Part shown: positions 46,701-56,425 of the stretch, piece by piece | Layout: each line of letters starts with the position of its first letter | How positions within the stretch are numbered: position 1 is the first letter of the stretch | Origin: Phaeosaccion multiseriatum | Lineage: Eukaryota; Ochrophyta, other classes | DNA length: 64,000 nucleotides | Reading direction: 5' to 3' | Assembly (NCBI GenBank): GCA_965112735.1 | Contig: OZ218952.1 | Span: forward strand, 2,294,001 to 2,358,000 | Made by a program: the position numbers and the translations under genes | The notes under the pieces: model-generated | What the model was told of the DNA's origin: nothing | Databases searched by the model: none | What the model saw: the letters and a program-made list of their open reading frames with translations, nothing else

Positions 46701-49700
46701 AAGAAGGAAGGAAATGAGGAATGGAGTAAGGAAGGAAGGAAGGTAGGCAGGAAGGAAGGAAGGAAGGAAGGAAGGAAGGAAGAAAGGAAGGAGGGAAGGA
46801 AGGAAAAAAGGAAGGAAGAAGAAAGGAAGGAGGGAAGGAAGGAAGGAAGGAAGTACGAAGGAAGGAAGGAAGGAAAGAAGGAAGAAGGAAGGAAATGAGG
46901 AATAGGCAGGAAGGAAGGAAGGAAGGAAGGAAGGAAGGAAGAAAGGAAGGAGGGAAGGAAGGAAAAAAGGAAGGAAGAAGAAAGGAAGGAGGGAAGGAAG
47001 GAAGGAAGGAAGTACGAAGGAAGGAAGGAAGGAAGAAAGGAAGGAAGAAAGGAAGGAAGGAAGGAAGAAAGGAAGGAAGGAAGAAAGGAAGGAAGGAAGG
47101 AAGGAAGGAAGGAAGGAAGGAAGGAAGGAAGGAAGGAAGAAAGGAAGGAGGGAAGGAAGGAAGAAAGGAAGGAAGAAGAAAGGAAGGGGGGAAGGAAGGA
47201 AGGAAGCGAAGGAAGGAAGGAAGGAAGAAAGGAAGGAAGAAAGGAAGGAAGGAAGGAAGAAAGGAAGGAAGGAAGAAAGGAAGGAAGGAAGGAGGGAAGG
47301 AAGGAAGGAAGGAAGGAAGGAAGGAAGGAAGGAAGGAAGGAAGGAAGGAAGGAAGGAAGGAAGGAAGGAAGGAAGGAAGGAAGGAAGGAAGGAAGGAAGG
47401 AAGGAAGGAAGGAAGGAAGGAAGGAAGAAAGAAGGAATGAAGGAAGGGAGGAAGGAAGGGAGGAAGGAAGGGAGGACGGGTGGAAGGAGAAGGAAGAAAA
47501 GGAAGGAAGGAAGGAAGGAAGGAAGGAAGGAAGGAAGGAAGGAAGGAAGAAGGAAGGAAGGAAGGAAGGAGGGAAGGAAGGAAGGAAGGAAGGAAGGAAG
47601 GAATGAAGGAAGGAAGGGAGGAAGGGAGGAATGGAGGAAGGGAGGAAGGGCGGAAGGAAAGAAGGAAGGAAGAGGAAGGAAGAGGAAGGAAGGAAGGGAG
47701 GAAGGAAGGAAGGAAGGAAGGAAGGAAGGAAGGAAGGAAGGAAGGAAGGAAGGAAGGAAGGAAGGAAGGAAGGAAGGAAGGAAGGAAGGAAGGAAGGAAG
47801 GAAGGAAGGAAGGAAGGAAGGAAGGAAGGAAGGATGGATGGAAGGAAGGAAGGGAGGGAGGAAGGAAGGATGGTAGGATGGAAGGAAGGAAGGAAGGAAG
47901 GAAGGAAGGAAGGAAGGAAGGAAGGAAGGAAGGAAGGAAGGAAGGAAGGAAGGAAGGAAGGAAGGAAGGAAGGAAGGAAGGAAGGAAGGAAGGAAGGAAG
48001 GAAGGAAGGAAGGAAGGAAGGAAGGAAGGATGGATGGAAGGAAGGAAGGGAGGGAGGAAGGAAGGATGGTAGGATGGAAGGAAGGAAGGAAGGAATGATA
48101 TCTTTCTGCCCTAGTGACATCACCCCTTGAGAAGGAAAGACAACCAGCCCAGCCAATCAGCCTTCCCAACTCTCATCCTCGTACCCCTTGAGGGAGAGCG
48201 GCTGGACTCAACGAACTTGTCCTCCCTCTACTCTCTCCACTGCACCACGCAACCACGCTCTTCCTCCCCTCTTCTCTCTCCACACGGCCTCCATTCTCCC
48301 CTACCTGCACACTTTCCTCCCTCCTCTCCCCCCCTTTTCTCTCCTCCTCTACCACTCACCCGGTCAAGATGTATGTCCCTGTGAACCACATGGACAGCGT
48401 GCCCGTCGTCGGAGCGAAGAGCCCCGCCGTGGAGAGAGCGCTGACCGCAAAGTACAAAGACTCGACGAATGTCCACTCCTCGTGGCACATACCGTAAATG
48501 ATGCCTATGACGATCCACAGAGCGAAGAGGCCGAAGGTCACAACATTGTCGGCGTTCTTGAGGTACCAAAATCGAAGCTTCATGAGCACATTTCCTCTCT
48601 CCTGTGTGGGTAGTGGGGGCAATTCGAAGATCGCTCTGTCAAAGAGGTGGGTCTGCACGATTGGAACTATTGTGCTCCATCTGAGCATTATGTGAGAGGA
48701 AGAGATCGTTGTTTGTTCGCGCTCTCTCACTCACTCACTCACTCACTCACTCACTTACACCCTCCCTCACTCACTCACGCACTCACCCACCCACTCACTC
48801 CCTCACTCGCCCATTCACTTACCCACCCATTCACCCATTCACTCACTACTCACTCATTCACTCACTCACCCACTCACTCACTCACTCACTCACTCACTCA
48901 CTCACTCACCCCCTCACTCACTCACCCCCTCACTCACTCACCATACGCTCTAGGAATCGCTCGAACTCCGGGATGGTAAGGGTGCCACTCTTGTCCTCGT
49001 CGGCAAGATCGAACATCTTTCTCATCTTCGATGGCTTCTTCAGGCCCCACTCGTCTTTCTGCATGAAGGCGTATCGTCAGGCAGATATTTGACATGTTCG
49101 GTTTGAACTGCTCAGTGGTTTGGCGCAGTGATCTGTAGCCGGTAGACTCGGGCAGGGGCAACAGCCTTCCGAAGAGGATTCATCACGACTGCTCTCTCCG
49201 TCTCTCTCTCTCCGTCTCACCCTCTGTCTCTCTCTCCGTCTGCCCCTCTGTCTCTCTCTCTGTCTATCTACTATCTCTCTCCGCCTCTCTCTGTGCTTCT
49301 CACCTTTGTGAGTGCATACGCTTGGAATTCCTCGAAGTCAAGCTGCCCGTCCCCGTCACTGTCTGCGCTACCAAAGCTCTCGAGCATCAACTGAGTGCGC
49401 ATGATTCAATTCCATTAGGAGAGAGCAACAGGGGGGTGAGTGACAGTCAGTGACAATGAAGGGAATTGCCCAGAGCCGTACCCACTCCTCAAAAGAGCAC
49501 TACTACAGAAAGAGCGAGGTCGAAGATATTGGTATTTCCAGCTAGAGGCCGAACATGGCGAACAGGGCACCCTTCCAGCACTACCATGAGAGGCGTGAGT
49601 GAGAGTATACCTCTACTCCTCTGCTGCTGACACTCACCTCTTGGTACAGGTCCTGAAGAGGGGAGGTGGGGGCCACAGCCACAGGGAGATGGGTACAACA

Positions 49701-50514
49701 AGAAATACAGTGCAGGAGCAGGTTGTCTATCTGTCGGACTGACTGTCCATGCACCTGTCCCGCGGGTGCATCACACGCACGTACACACGCACACACACGC
49801 ACACACACACATATGCACACATACACACACGCACACACGCACGCACACACCCACGCACACACACATGCACGCACGCACTTACCTTCTCATTGAGCATGGC
49901 CTCGACGAAGATGGCCAGCGCCGCCGCCACGAAGGACGCTCCGAAGCAGATGAGCACTATGGACACCAGCATGGGGGCGGCTCCGTCGCTGCGGTCGAAG
50001 CCGAAGGCTCCAAAGCCCACGGAGAGGCCTTGGTGCGTGTATGGCACAAGGCAGAAGTAAGTTAGTATTTCTCGTGGAGCAGGAGTCGTCGCAAGTACGA
50101 GAGAGGAGTATGAGTCAGAAGCGAGGCAGCAAGTCCGTCAGCAGGCCGAGAAACGAACTACTTGTTTACTTGTTTGTGCCTCTTGCAAGAGCTTTGACGG
50201 GGCTACTGCAATACTGCACAGGGTGCAAACGGTGGCCCGCTGTCGAAGCAGCTGGCCCAGTTGCCAATGGGATTCCCAACTCACCGGTTTGAATGGAGTA
50301 GTAGTAGCTCTGTGCACAGACAGCGCATGTGCCAAGGGTGTGCATCGGGGGGTCAAGTGCAGATTGCTTAGCCCAGCAGTGGGATGGAGAGCTGGAACTT
50401 GGCTGGTCAGCAACGAATCGTGGCCTATGTTTCCACGGCCCTTCCTCTCATTTTTCTTCCATCCCTTCCTCTCTCTTACTATGTTTCCCTCTTCCTCCCT
50501 CTCTCTCTCTCTCC

Positions 50515-50564
<50 letters not shown>

Positions 50565-50941
50565 CCCTCCCTTCCTCTCCCTTCCTCTCCATTTCTCGCC
50601 CTCGCTCTCCCTCTCTCTCTCTTTGCTTACCTGTGCCAAAGTAAGATACGTTCCAAAGTAGAAGAAGAGCGTACCACTGAAGAGCCATGCGACCACCATC
50701 ACAGCTGCGGCGGGAGAAGGGAAGGTGAGACCTTTTTCTGACAACTTACTTCGCGAAAGATGAAACAAGCAAGGCGCAAGCACTCACCGAAGAAGGCGCG
50801 GAACTGAAGCATAGCGTCGACTCTCATTCCTCCTTGCTTGGCATCTGCCCATGGTGGGTGCTTCCCCGGCTCGGAGGGTGTCGTCGAATGATGGGTGTGG
50901 TCATGATGGTGATGATTAGCAGCGACTATAGACGGAATCAT
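43797..50941 (-). CDS. Tandem-pore potassium channel with EF hands between the pores
   Basis: Thirteen exons, complement(join(43797..43895, 44162..44271, 45980..46052, 46340..46456, 46612..46672, 48360..48652, 48942..49058, 49304..49390, 49638..49652, 49883..50028, 50285..50309, 50631..50704, 50788..50941)), close in phase and give 456 aa. Order: His-rich N-tail; membrane segment 1 (VMVVAWLFSGTLFFYF); pore 1 (YYYSIQTGLSVGFGAF, filter SVGFG); membrane segment 2 (LVSIVLICFGASFVAAALAI); EF hand 1 (DSDGDGQLDFEEF, residue ~150); EF hand 2 (DEDKSGTLTIPEF, ~190); membrane segment 3 (VVTFGLFALWIVIGIIYGM); pore 2 (SLYFAVSALSTAGLFAPTT, degenerate filter STAGL); membrane segment 4 (IPIFAMALGRVASVIVD); a weak third EF-like loop (NKDAEIDQEEF). 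Plant TPK channels carry EF hands only at the C-terminus. Calcium-gated potassium transport at an internal or plasma membrane is the likely role. Exon 49638..49652 encodes just five residues. Confidence 0.85.
44357..45973. repeat. Giant CTGA tetranucleotide array
   Basis: About 400 units, nearly perfect, with a few GTGA variants near the 5' end (44463-44512) and a single-base slip at about 45676. It lies in the intron between channel exons 44162..44271 and 45980..46052. Confidence 0.98.
46684..48098. repeat. Giant GGAA tetranucleotide array
   Basis: About 1.4 kb of GGAA units with frequent variants, including a duplicated block (compare 46780-46870 with 46940-47030 and 47130-47220). It fills the intron between channel exons 46612..46672 and 48360..48652. 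Confidence 0.98.
48727..48940. repeat. CTCA tetranucleotide tract
   Basis: About 50 CTCA/CCCA-type units in the channel intron 48653-48941, ending at the donor of the exon 48942..49058. Confidence 0.9.
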
Positions 50942-51192
50942 TCTTGTTCGAGACAACAGCTGCTTAGATCTGTTGCTCCTCTGCTTCACTCGGAGAGGGT
51001 GCTGCTGCTTCTCCTGCTCCTGCCCTGGTCAATCTCGGCAAAAAGGTACTTCATATGCAACTCGGCGGGAATTTCCCCGTCGTCGGAAGAGGTGCCATTT
51101 GTGATTGGATTGGCCTGATGCATCGACGACGACTGCACCCACAGCCATATTAGCTCCCCTCTTCCCGTCAAAGGTCTTCAAAGACACTCAGA
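50942..51192. promoter_or_regulatory. Divergent promoter region (channel / 51193 gene)
   Basis: 251 bp between outward-facing start codons. Confidence 0.45.
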
Positions 51193-53003
51193 ATGGCCAA
51201 GGGGAGGAAGGGGTCCGGCGGGAGGAAAGGTAAAGCTTCGCCAGGCTCCACACTTCTGAAGAAGGGTGGAAATGCCAGTAAAGCTGCGGCTGCGGGGTCT
51301 CGCGGTCCTGCTCCGGGAGGAAGGTGTGTGTTTGTGTGGCATCTCGTGTATACGTGTGGGTGAAAGAGAGAGAGAAACAGCTCAGCTCGAACTGCTAGGA
51401 GGGATTGTTGCAGGGATCCCCAGTCCTGTTCTCGTCTCACTCTTTCTATCCTCCTCTCCCCCCCCCCCCCTCTTACCGCAAACACCAGTGGCAAGGCCAA
51501 GGGGGGTGGCCTGGTCCTCCGTAAGGCCACAGTAGGCTTCCGAAAGGCCAATGGAGGAGCTGGGGAGGGTACTGAAAAACACGGAGCAGGAGGGGCCGCT
51601 GGAAAGGGGGCACAGGCCCGAGATGTGGCCGGAAGGAAGAGGGGCCGAGCCGAGCAGGTGCCCTTGCCATCGCCAGCCGCCTAGCCTTGTAAGGCCCAAG
51701 TGTCAGCCTCCGCTCACTCTTGGTCCTCCCTCTCTCCTCCCCCCGGCCCACCACTCTGTGTCCACCTCTTGCCCCCCCCCCCCCCTTTTTCTGGTATACG
51801 CAGCGGCTCACTCCTGAGCAAGCTGCTCTCCGAGCTCAGTACGCCGCCCTCGATGAGAGGACGAACTCGGGAGGGGCACAGCATCGCGGGAGGAAGGGGG
51901 GCGGCGCGGGGGACCTCGACTTCGGCCGGGCAATGTGAGAGACAGACAGACAGAGAGGGGGGGAGGGAGAGAGAGAGAGGGAGAGGGAGAGAGAGAGCGA
52001 CAGCGAGAGAGAGACAGACGCAGGCATATCGAGACGGAGGGAGATAGAGAGAGATGAGACCCCCCGTTGGTTGCTCCCTATCACAACGGATCTTGCCTGT
52101 CCTTGCCGGACTCACTCCCTACTTTTTGCCTATAGCCTGATCTCTTCTCCCTCTCTCTCTCTCTCTGTGTCTCTCTGTCTCTCTCCCCGTGGTACGTCCT
52201 GCTTTCTTGTGCGGACGCTACCCTGTCTGCCTGCCTGTCTATCTGATGCCCATGCCAAAAGGCCGTTATCGCGGAAGCGCGGAGCCGCAGCTGCCCTCAC
52301 CCTCGCGCCCCCGTCCGTCTATCTTGGGTAAGTTCTCGGCGTTGTGCTCCTTCTGCTGCACTGCGTACTGCTGCTGCTTAAGTGGTCCCTCTGCTGCTGG
52401 CTTTCTTCATGACGGGTCCCTCTTCTCGCACGAGAGCCGCTCCTCAAACGTCTTTCCAAGACCTCAACCCCCTCTTGCCCTTTTCCCTTTCCTCTCCTCT
52501 CTTCCTTCCAAGGAGTGGAGGGCCCTCAGGTACAGCAGCAACAGTTGGTGATACAGCAGCAGTAGCAGCAGCAGCAGCGAAGGCAGCAACAGCAGCGAGT
52601 CAAGGGGGAACAATGATAGACACGCTCCTGAGCAGCATATCCGATGCACCGGTAAGTGCGTAAGTGCGACCGGCGCTCTGGGACTGCATGGGAGTTGATG
52701 GCCTTTTGATGGTAGGGCTGAGGTAATGCCCCTCCCGCCCCCCCGCCCCCCCCCCGTCCGTGCGTCTCGCTCGCGCTTACTCTCTCCTGCCGCTGTTCTT
52801 GGTGTTGCTACTGCTGCTGCTGCTGCTGCTGCCCTGCCTGACCTCCCCCCCTTGGGCACTACCGCCTCCTGTGTCTGCCCTTTCTCGAAACTCTCCACTA
52901 ATCAACCGCAGGGCGAAAAAGAGACCTTTTCGACCTCTCGACGGCACTCTGGAGACAGCCCGGAGCACGAGCGGATAAAAGGCAACACCTTCTCCATACT
53001 GCT

Positions 53004-53042
<39 letters not shown>

Positions 53043-53574
53043 CGAAGACAGCGTGAGGGAGGGTGGAGCAGGGGGGGGCGGAGGACGGATGAAGCGGCGG
53101 CGTCTGCAGCAGCAGAGCGAGGAGTTGAGCCTCGCACCAGCCACTCTCACCTTTGCGGCCGCTGTACCCCCCACTGCTCCTCCTCCTCCTCCTGCTGCTG
53201 CAGCTGCTGCTGCTGCTGCTGTTGCTGTTGCTCCTGCTGCTGCCACCGCCGGAAGCGGAGGCAGCTCCATCGCTGCCGCTTGCGCTGCTCTAGCCAATGC
53301 CTGTGCCGGGGCCGCCCCAAGCCTGTCAGCTGCTGCTACAGCTGCCGGCAGAGGCGCTGCTACTACCGCGGAAGGCTCTGGTGGAGTACCGGGGGCGGCG
53401 GGAGGTGAGGCGACACGTGCGCTGGCAGGGGCGAAGGGCGGCGGCAGCAGCAGCAGCAGGAGCAGCAGCAGCAGCAGGGAGAGTATCACCAACACCAAGG
53501 TCACAGGTGGCGGCTTCACGCCCACGCCCTCTCAGGGCCTGTTGCTGGACACCGAAGACGACCCTGACCTATAA
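51193..53574 (+). CDS. Basic N-terminal, acidic/Ala-rich protein of unknown function
   Basis: Six exons, join(51193..51323, 51489..51657, 51804..51934, 52262..52327, 52513..52651, 52912..53574), phases 2-0-2-2-0 closing, give 432 aa. It starts MAKGRKGSGGRKGKASPGS, a Lys/Gly-rich tail resembling histone tails or linker proteins. Exon 3 has a helical segment RLTPEQAALRAQYAALDERT. The last exon carries a poly-Asp run of 13, a basic RMKRRR that could be a nuclear signal, long Ala/Pro tracts and the ending TPTPSQGLLLDTEDDPDL. Likely nuclear by composition. I recognise no family. Confidence 0.68.
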
Positions 53575-54452
53575 AAGTTTTTTCTTTCCTTTTTTTTTTA
53601 ATTGGCTTCCATCTATTACTTGATGTTATTTGTTTCCAAGTAAGTACACGAGTTACAGCTTCTGGTTGGCTGCGTGCTCCCTTTCCTTTCCGAGTCCCTC
53701 GTCAGACCCTTGGGTCGAGAGCTGGGTATGTTGGGGGGGGGGGGGGGTGGCATCCTGCAGGTTCAAGTTGGTGTTCTCATGTGCCCCTGCCTTGCATCTG
53801 GCTGGTCCTTTCCCACCCCAAGAAGAAGAAGAAAAAGAAGAAGACTTAAGAACCCCCTCAAAAGCAGGGTCGGTGGCGCAGTAGGTTTGCGCAGCAGTGA
53901 GTAGGTAGTCGAAGTGCCCAGCTGCGCTGCCCTGCGAATTAGAGACCCTCCCTCTAAGGAGCGGGAGGCCGGTTCGGTTCGGTTCCAATTATCCGTTTCG
54001 ATATCAGTGGATCTTCCGATCAATCTTCGAGACCGACAACCATCGATACTCCCACACATCAAGATCCACTGGCATCGAAACGGGGTGATAAGCGTCCGCT
54101 CGAGTCCGAAAGCGAGCTGGACTCGGACAACCCCCATCTGTCGACCTCTCCTTCGCAGCATCTCCTTTCAGCACCGGAGGTCGACCAAATCTTCATGGCT
54201 GCATCATCGCTCGCTTTCTCGAGCCTGCCGGCAGCGCACCAAGATCATATCATTAGCGCCCCTTGGTTTAGGCCAACCAGCCTGCCTCCTCTCTCATCTC
54301 ACTCCCTCTCAGTCATCCTCTCCTCCCAGTGCGAACTAAAACCAGTAGGTATGCGCCTGGCTGCTCGTGCACACACCCTTACACACATATATACACCTAC
54401 ATGCACACGCACGCAGTGCACACACGCATGGGGTCGAATGCCCCCCCCCCCC

Positions 54453-54485
<33 letters not shown>

Positions 54486-54505
54486 CAGAAGGCCAAGCAA
54501 GCAAA
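53575..54505. other. Convergent 3' spacer
   Basis: Holds an AT-rich stretch just after the 53574 stop, a unique segment at 53890-54340 with an open frame but no start that I trust, CA repeats (54370-54425), a poly-C run (54440-54456) and a CT tract (54462-54486). Confidence 0.5.
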
Positions 54506-55849
54506 TCACTCCGCCGCCCACACCTCCCGCAAGAAGCTCAGCAGCAAGTCGTGGAACTGCCGTGGCTCGTCCATGTAGCAGGGGTGAGACGCTCCCCCAA
54601 TCACGTGGGTGTGCGAGTCGGGGATGGACGACAGCAGCTCTGCAGAGGCTTTGCCAGACGGGTCCTCGCTGCCGTACAGCACCATCGTAGGAACTGAGCG
54701 GGTTGTACAGGGAGGGAAGCGTGAGTGAGAGAGAGAAGGGGGGGGGGCAGTGGTTGAGTTGACATCCAGCCATGGATCGGCGCGGAAGAAGTGGGTGGTG
54801 AGGAAAACCACACGAGACGCCTCTCATTGATGATGAGGTTACACAGGCCCACTTCTCCCACTTCTCCCACACCACACGTACCCGTGACTTGTTGGTAGGC
54901 CTCGACGCCGTAGTCACGAGTGTTGGTGGGCGCAATGGACACGTAGCCGGCCAGCTGCTCGGGACCTCCCCCCAGCAGCAAGGGTAGCGACAGCCCCCCA
55001 CTCATGGAGGGAGACACCACAACTGCGTCGCTGGCCGGCACATGCAGGGCCTCCAGGACAGAGAGGAGGTACTCCTTCCGCTGACTGGGGACACGAACGA
55101 AACGGAGCAGCAGCAGCAGCAACAACAACAACCACAACAGCACCAATAGCAAAGCGTATCAGAGACAGACACATGACGGAACACTTGCTGGCCCACCAAC
55201 CCCCTGTCATGTGTCGACAGTAAGCAGATGTGGGGAGAAACGTGTGGGGACACCTTCGGACTTGAAGAACACGGTATGGCCTGATCATTCCTCACCTGGC
55301 TCCCATTCCCCTTGCAGACGCATGGCCCACTGCCACTACTCGGTATCCAGCTTGCGCCAATAGCTGCCGACACAACAAAGAGGGGGCGACACGCGTGGGA
55401 TTCAGGTTCAGATTTCAGCACGCTCAGTCACCTCTCCTTCCCTCACAAACCACCCATCCACACTCCCCATCCCCATGCCCCACCTCGCAGGTACCGAGCG
55501 CTACCCAAGTGTTCTCGGAGAAGGCGGCTCCGTGAAGCAGCAGCACCACCTTGTCCCGCGTCTGAGGGGGCTCGCCATTGGTCACAATCTCGACGTGCCC
55601 TCCGTAAACGACAAGCATCTGCGTTCGTAGCGAGGCAGGAATCTCAACGCGCGTTCGCTGTGGCAAGATCTTCCGACCCTTTGGGTGGTCGTCTCCATCT
55701 CTGCTGCTTTCGTCTGCACCCTGCTGCTCGGTGTTGCCTCTCAAAGCAGATACGCGCATCTTCCCCTTGCCTTCGGGGAAGGAAGCACCCTTGCACAGGC
55801 AAGCCGACATCGCCACAAACCCCAACCCGAGGAGACGCGAGAGGATCAT
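54506..55849 (-). CDS. ABHD14-like alpha/beta hydrolase
   Basis: Four exons, complement(join(54506..54693, 54882..55084, 55296..55363, 55484..55849)), close in phase and give 274 aa. After a hydrophobic N-terminus (MILSRLLGLGFVAMSACLC) and a basic disordered stretch comes the fold: VVLLLHGAAFSENTWVALGT (oxyanion region), LLAQAGYRVVAVG, the nucleophile elbow VVSPSMSGG (Ser about residue 171), MVLYGSEDPSGK with the acid residue, and GASHPCYMDEP with the catalytic His. The S-P-S-x-S-G elbow and domain order match the ABHD14/CIB family. ABHD14B in animals has been reported as a lysine deacetylase; the algal activity is unknown. The N-terminal signal followed by a GASF sequence could be a secretory or plastid presequence. 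Confidence 0.85.
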
Positions 55850-56425
55850 CAGGGTGCTTTGGTGCGACAGCAGATCAGAAGCACGTCCTTGTGGGGTCTT
55901 CTGAGGCCTCTCCTCGCGTGTCGCGTATGGCGTGTGCGCGCGCCTTTTTGTTTTTAGAATTATCGGTCATCGGAAAAATTCATGGCATTTGGTGCCATCT
56001 GGCCCCCCTCACCCTGTGGGCACTGGACTTTTTTGGGGCACTTTCAATTCATCCTCGGCCCCCCGCGGGGCTTCTCGGGCTCCGGGCTTCTAGGCCATAG
56101 CCCCCTCCAGGCTTCGGGCTACTGGCCGCAGGCCAGAGGTCTGGGCTTCGGGCTTCTCAGGCTGGGAAAAAAAATGGGAGACTTGGGCTTCTCACTCCTT
56201 TCCTGCAGGCTTCTGGCCGCAGGCCAGCCCCGGGCTTCTTGCTTCCGGCCGCAGGCCGCCTCAGGCTTCTGCTTATCGGGGGCCCGAGAAGCCCCGCGGG
56301 GGGCCGATCATCCCCATAAAAAATAAAATTCCGGCCCAACCAACTTGTATTGCTTGTTTAATGCGCAGAGAGCGAAGAGAGAGAAGTATCTCGCTAATCT
56401 CTCGCAGGACTATGAACAGAGGCGA
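55850..56425. other. Spacer between hydrolase start and eS10 stop
   Basis: Occupied mostly by the inverted-repeat element; the flanks show no convincing exon. Confidence 0.6.
56055..56307. mobile_element. Small inverted-repeat element with 26 bp TIRs and 6 bp duplication
   Basis: The left end starting TCGGCCCCCCGCGGGGCTTC at 56055 is the reverse complement of the right end finishing at 56307, over about 26 bp. The direct repeat TCATCC flanks it at 56049-56054 and 56308-56313. The inside has several copies of the near-palindrome TGGCCGCAGGCCA. No coding capacity, so a non-autonomous transposon is likely. A degenerate relative lies at about 31280-31372. Confidence 0.75.

Noticed and set aside
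46444-48169. Long minus-strand frames of Phe/Leu/Pro/Ser and plus-strand frames of Lys/Glu/Gly/Arg
   Set aside because: Translations of the GGAA intron array, with no non-repetitive sequence of their own.
53865-53990. tRNA-like signals (TGGCGCAGTAGG resembling an A box, GGTTCGGTTCC resembling a B box)
   Set aside because: The boxes are about 95 bp apart, the anticodon arm does not pair and no matching acceptor stem was found. A tRNA-derived SINE relic remains possible but unsupported.
53960-54410. Open plus-strand frame containing KRPLESESELDSDN
   Set aside because: No clear start, no recognisable domain, and it runs into CA repeats; left as spacer.
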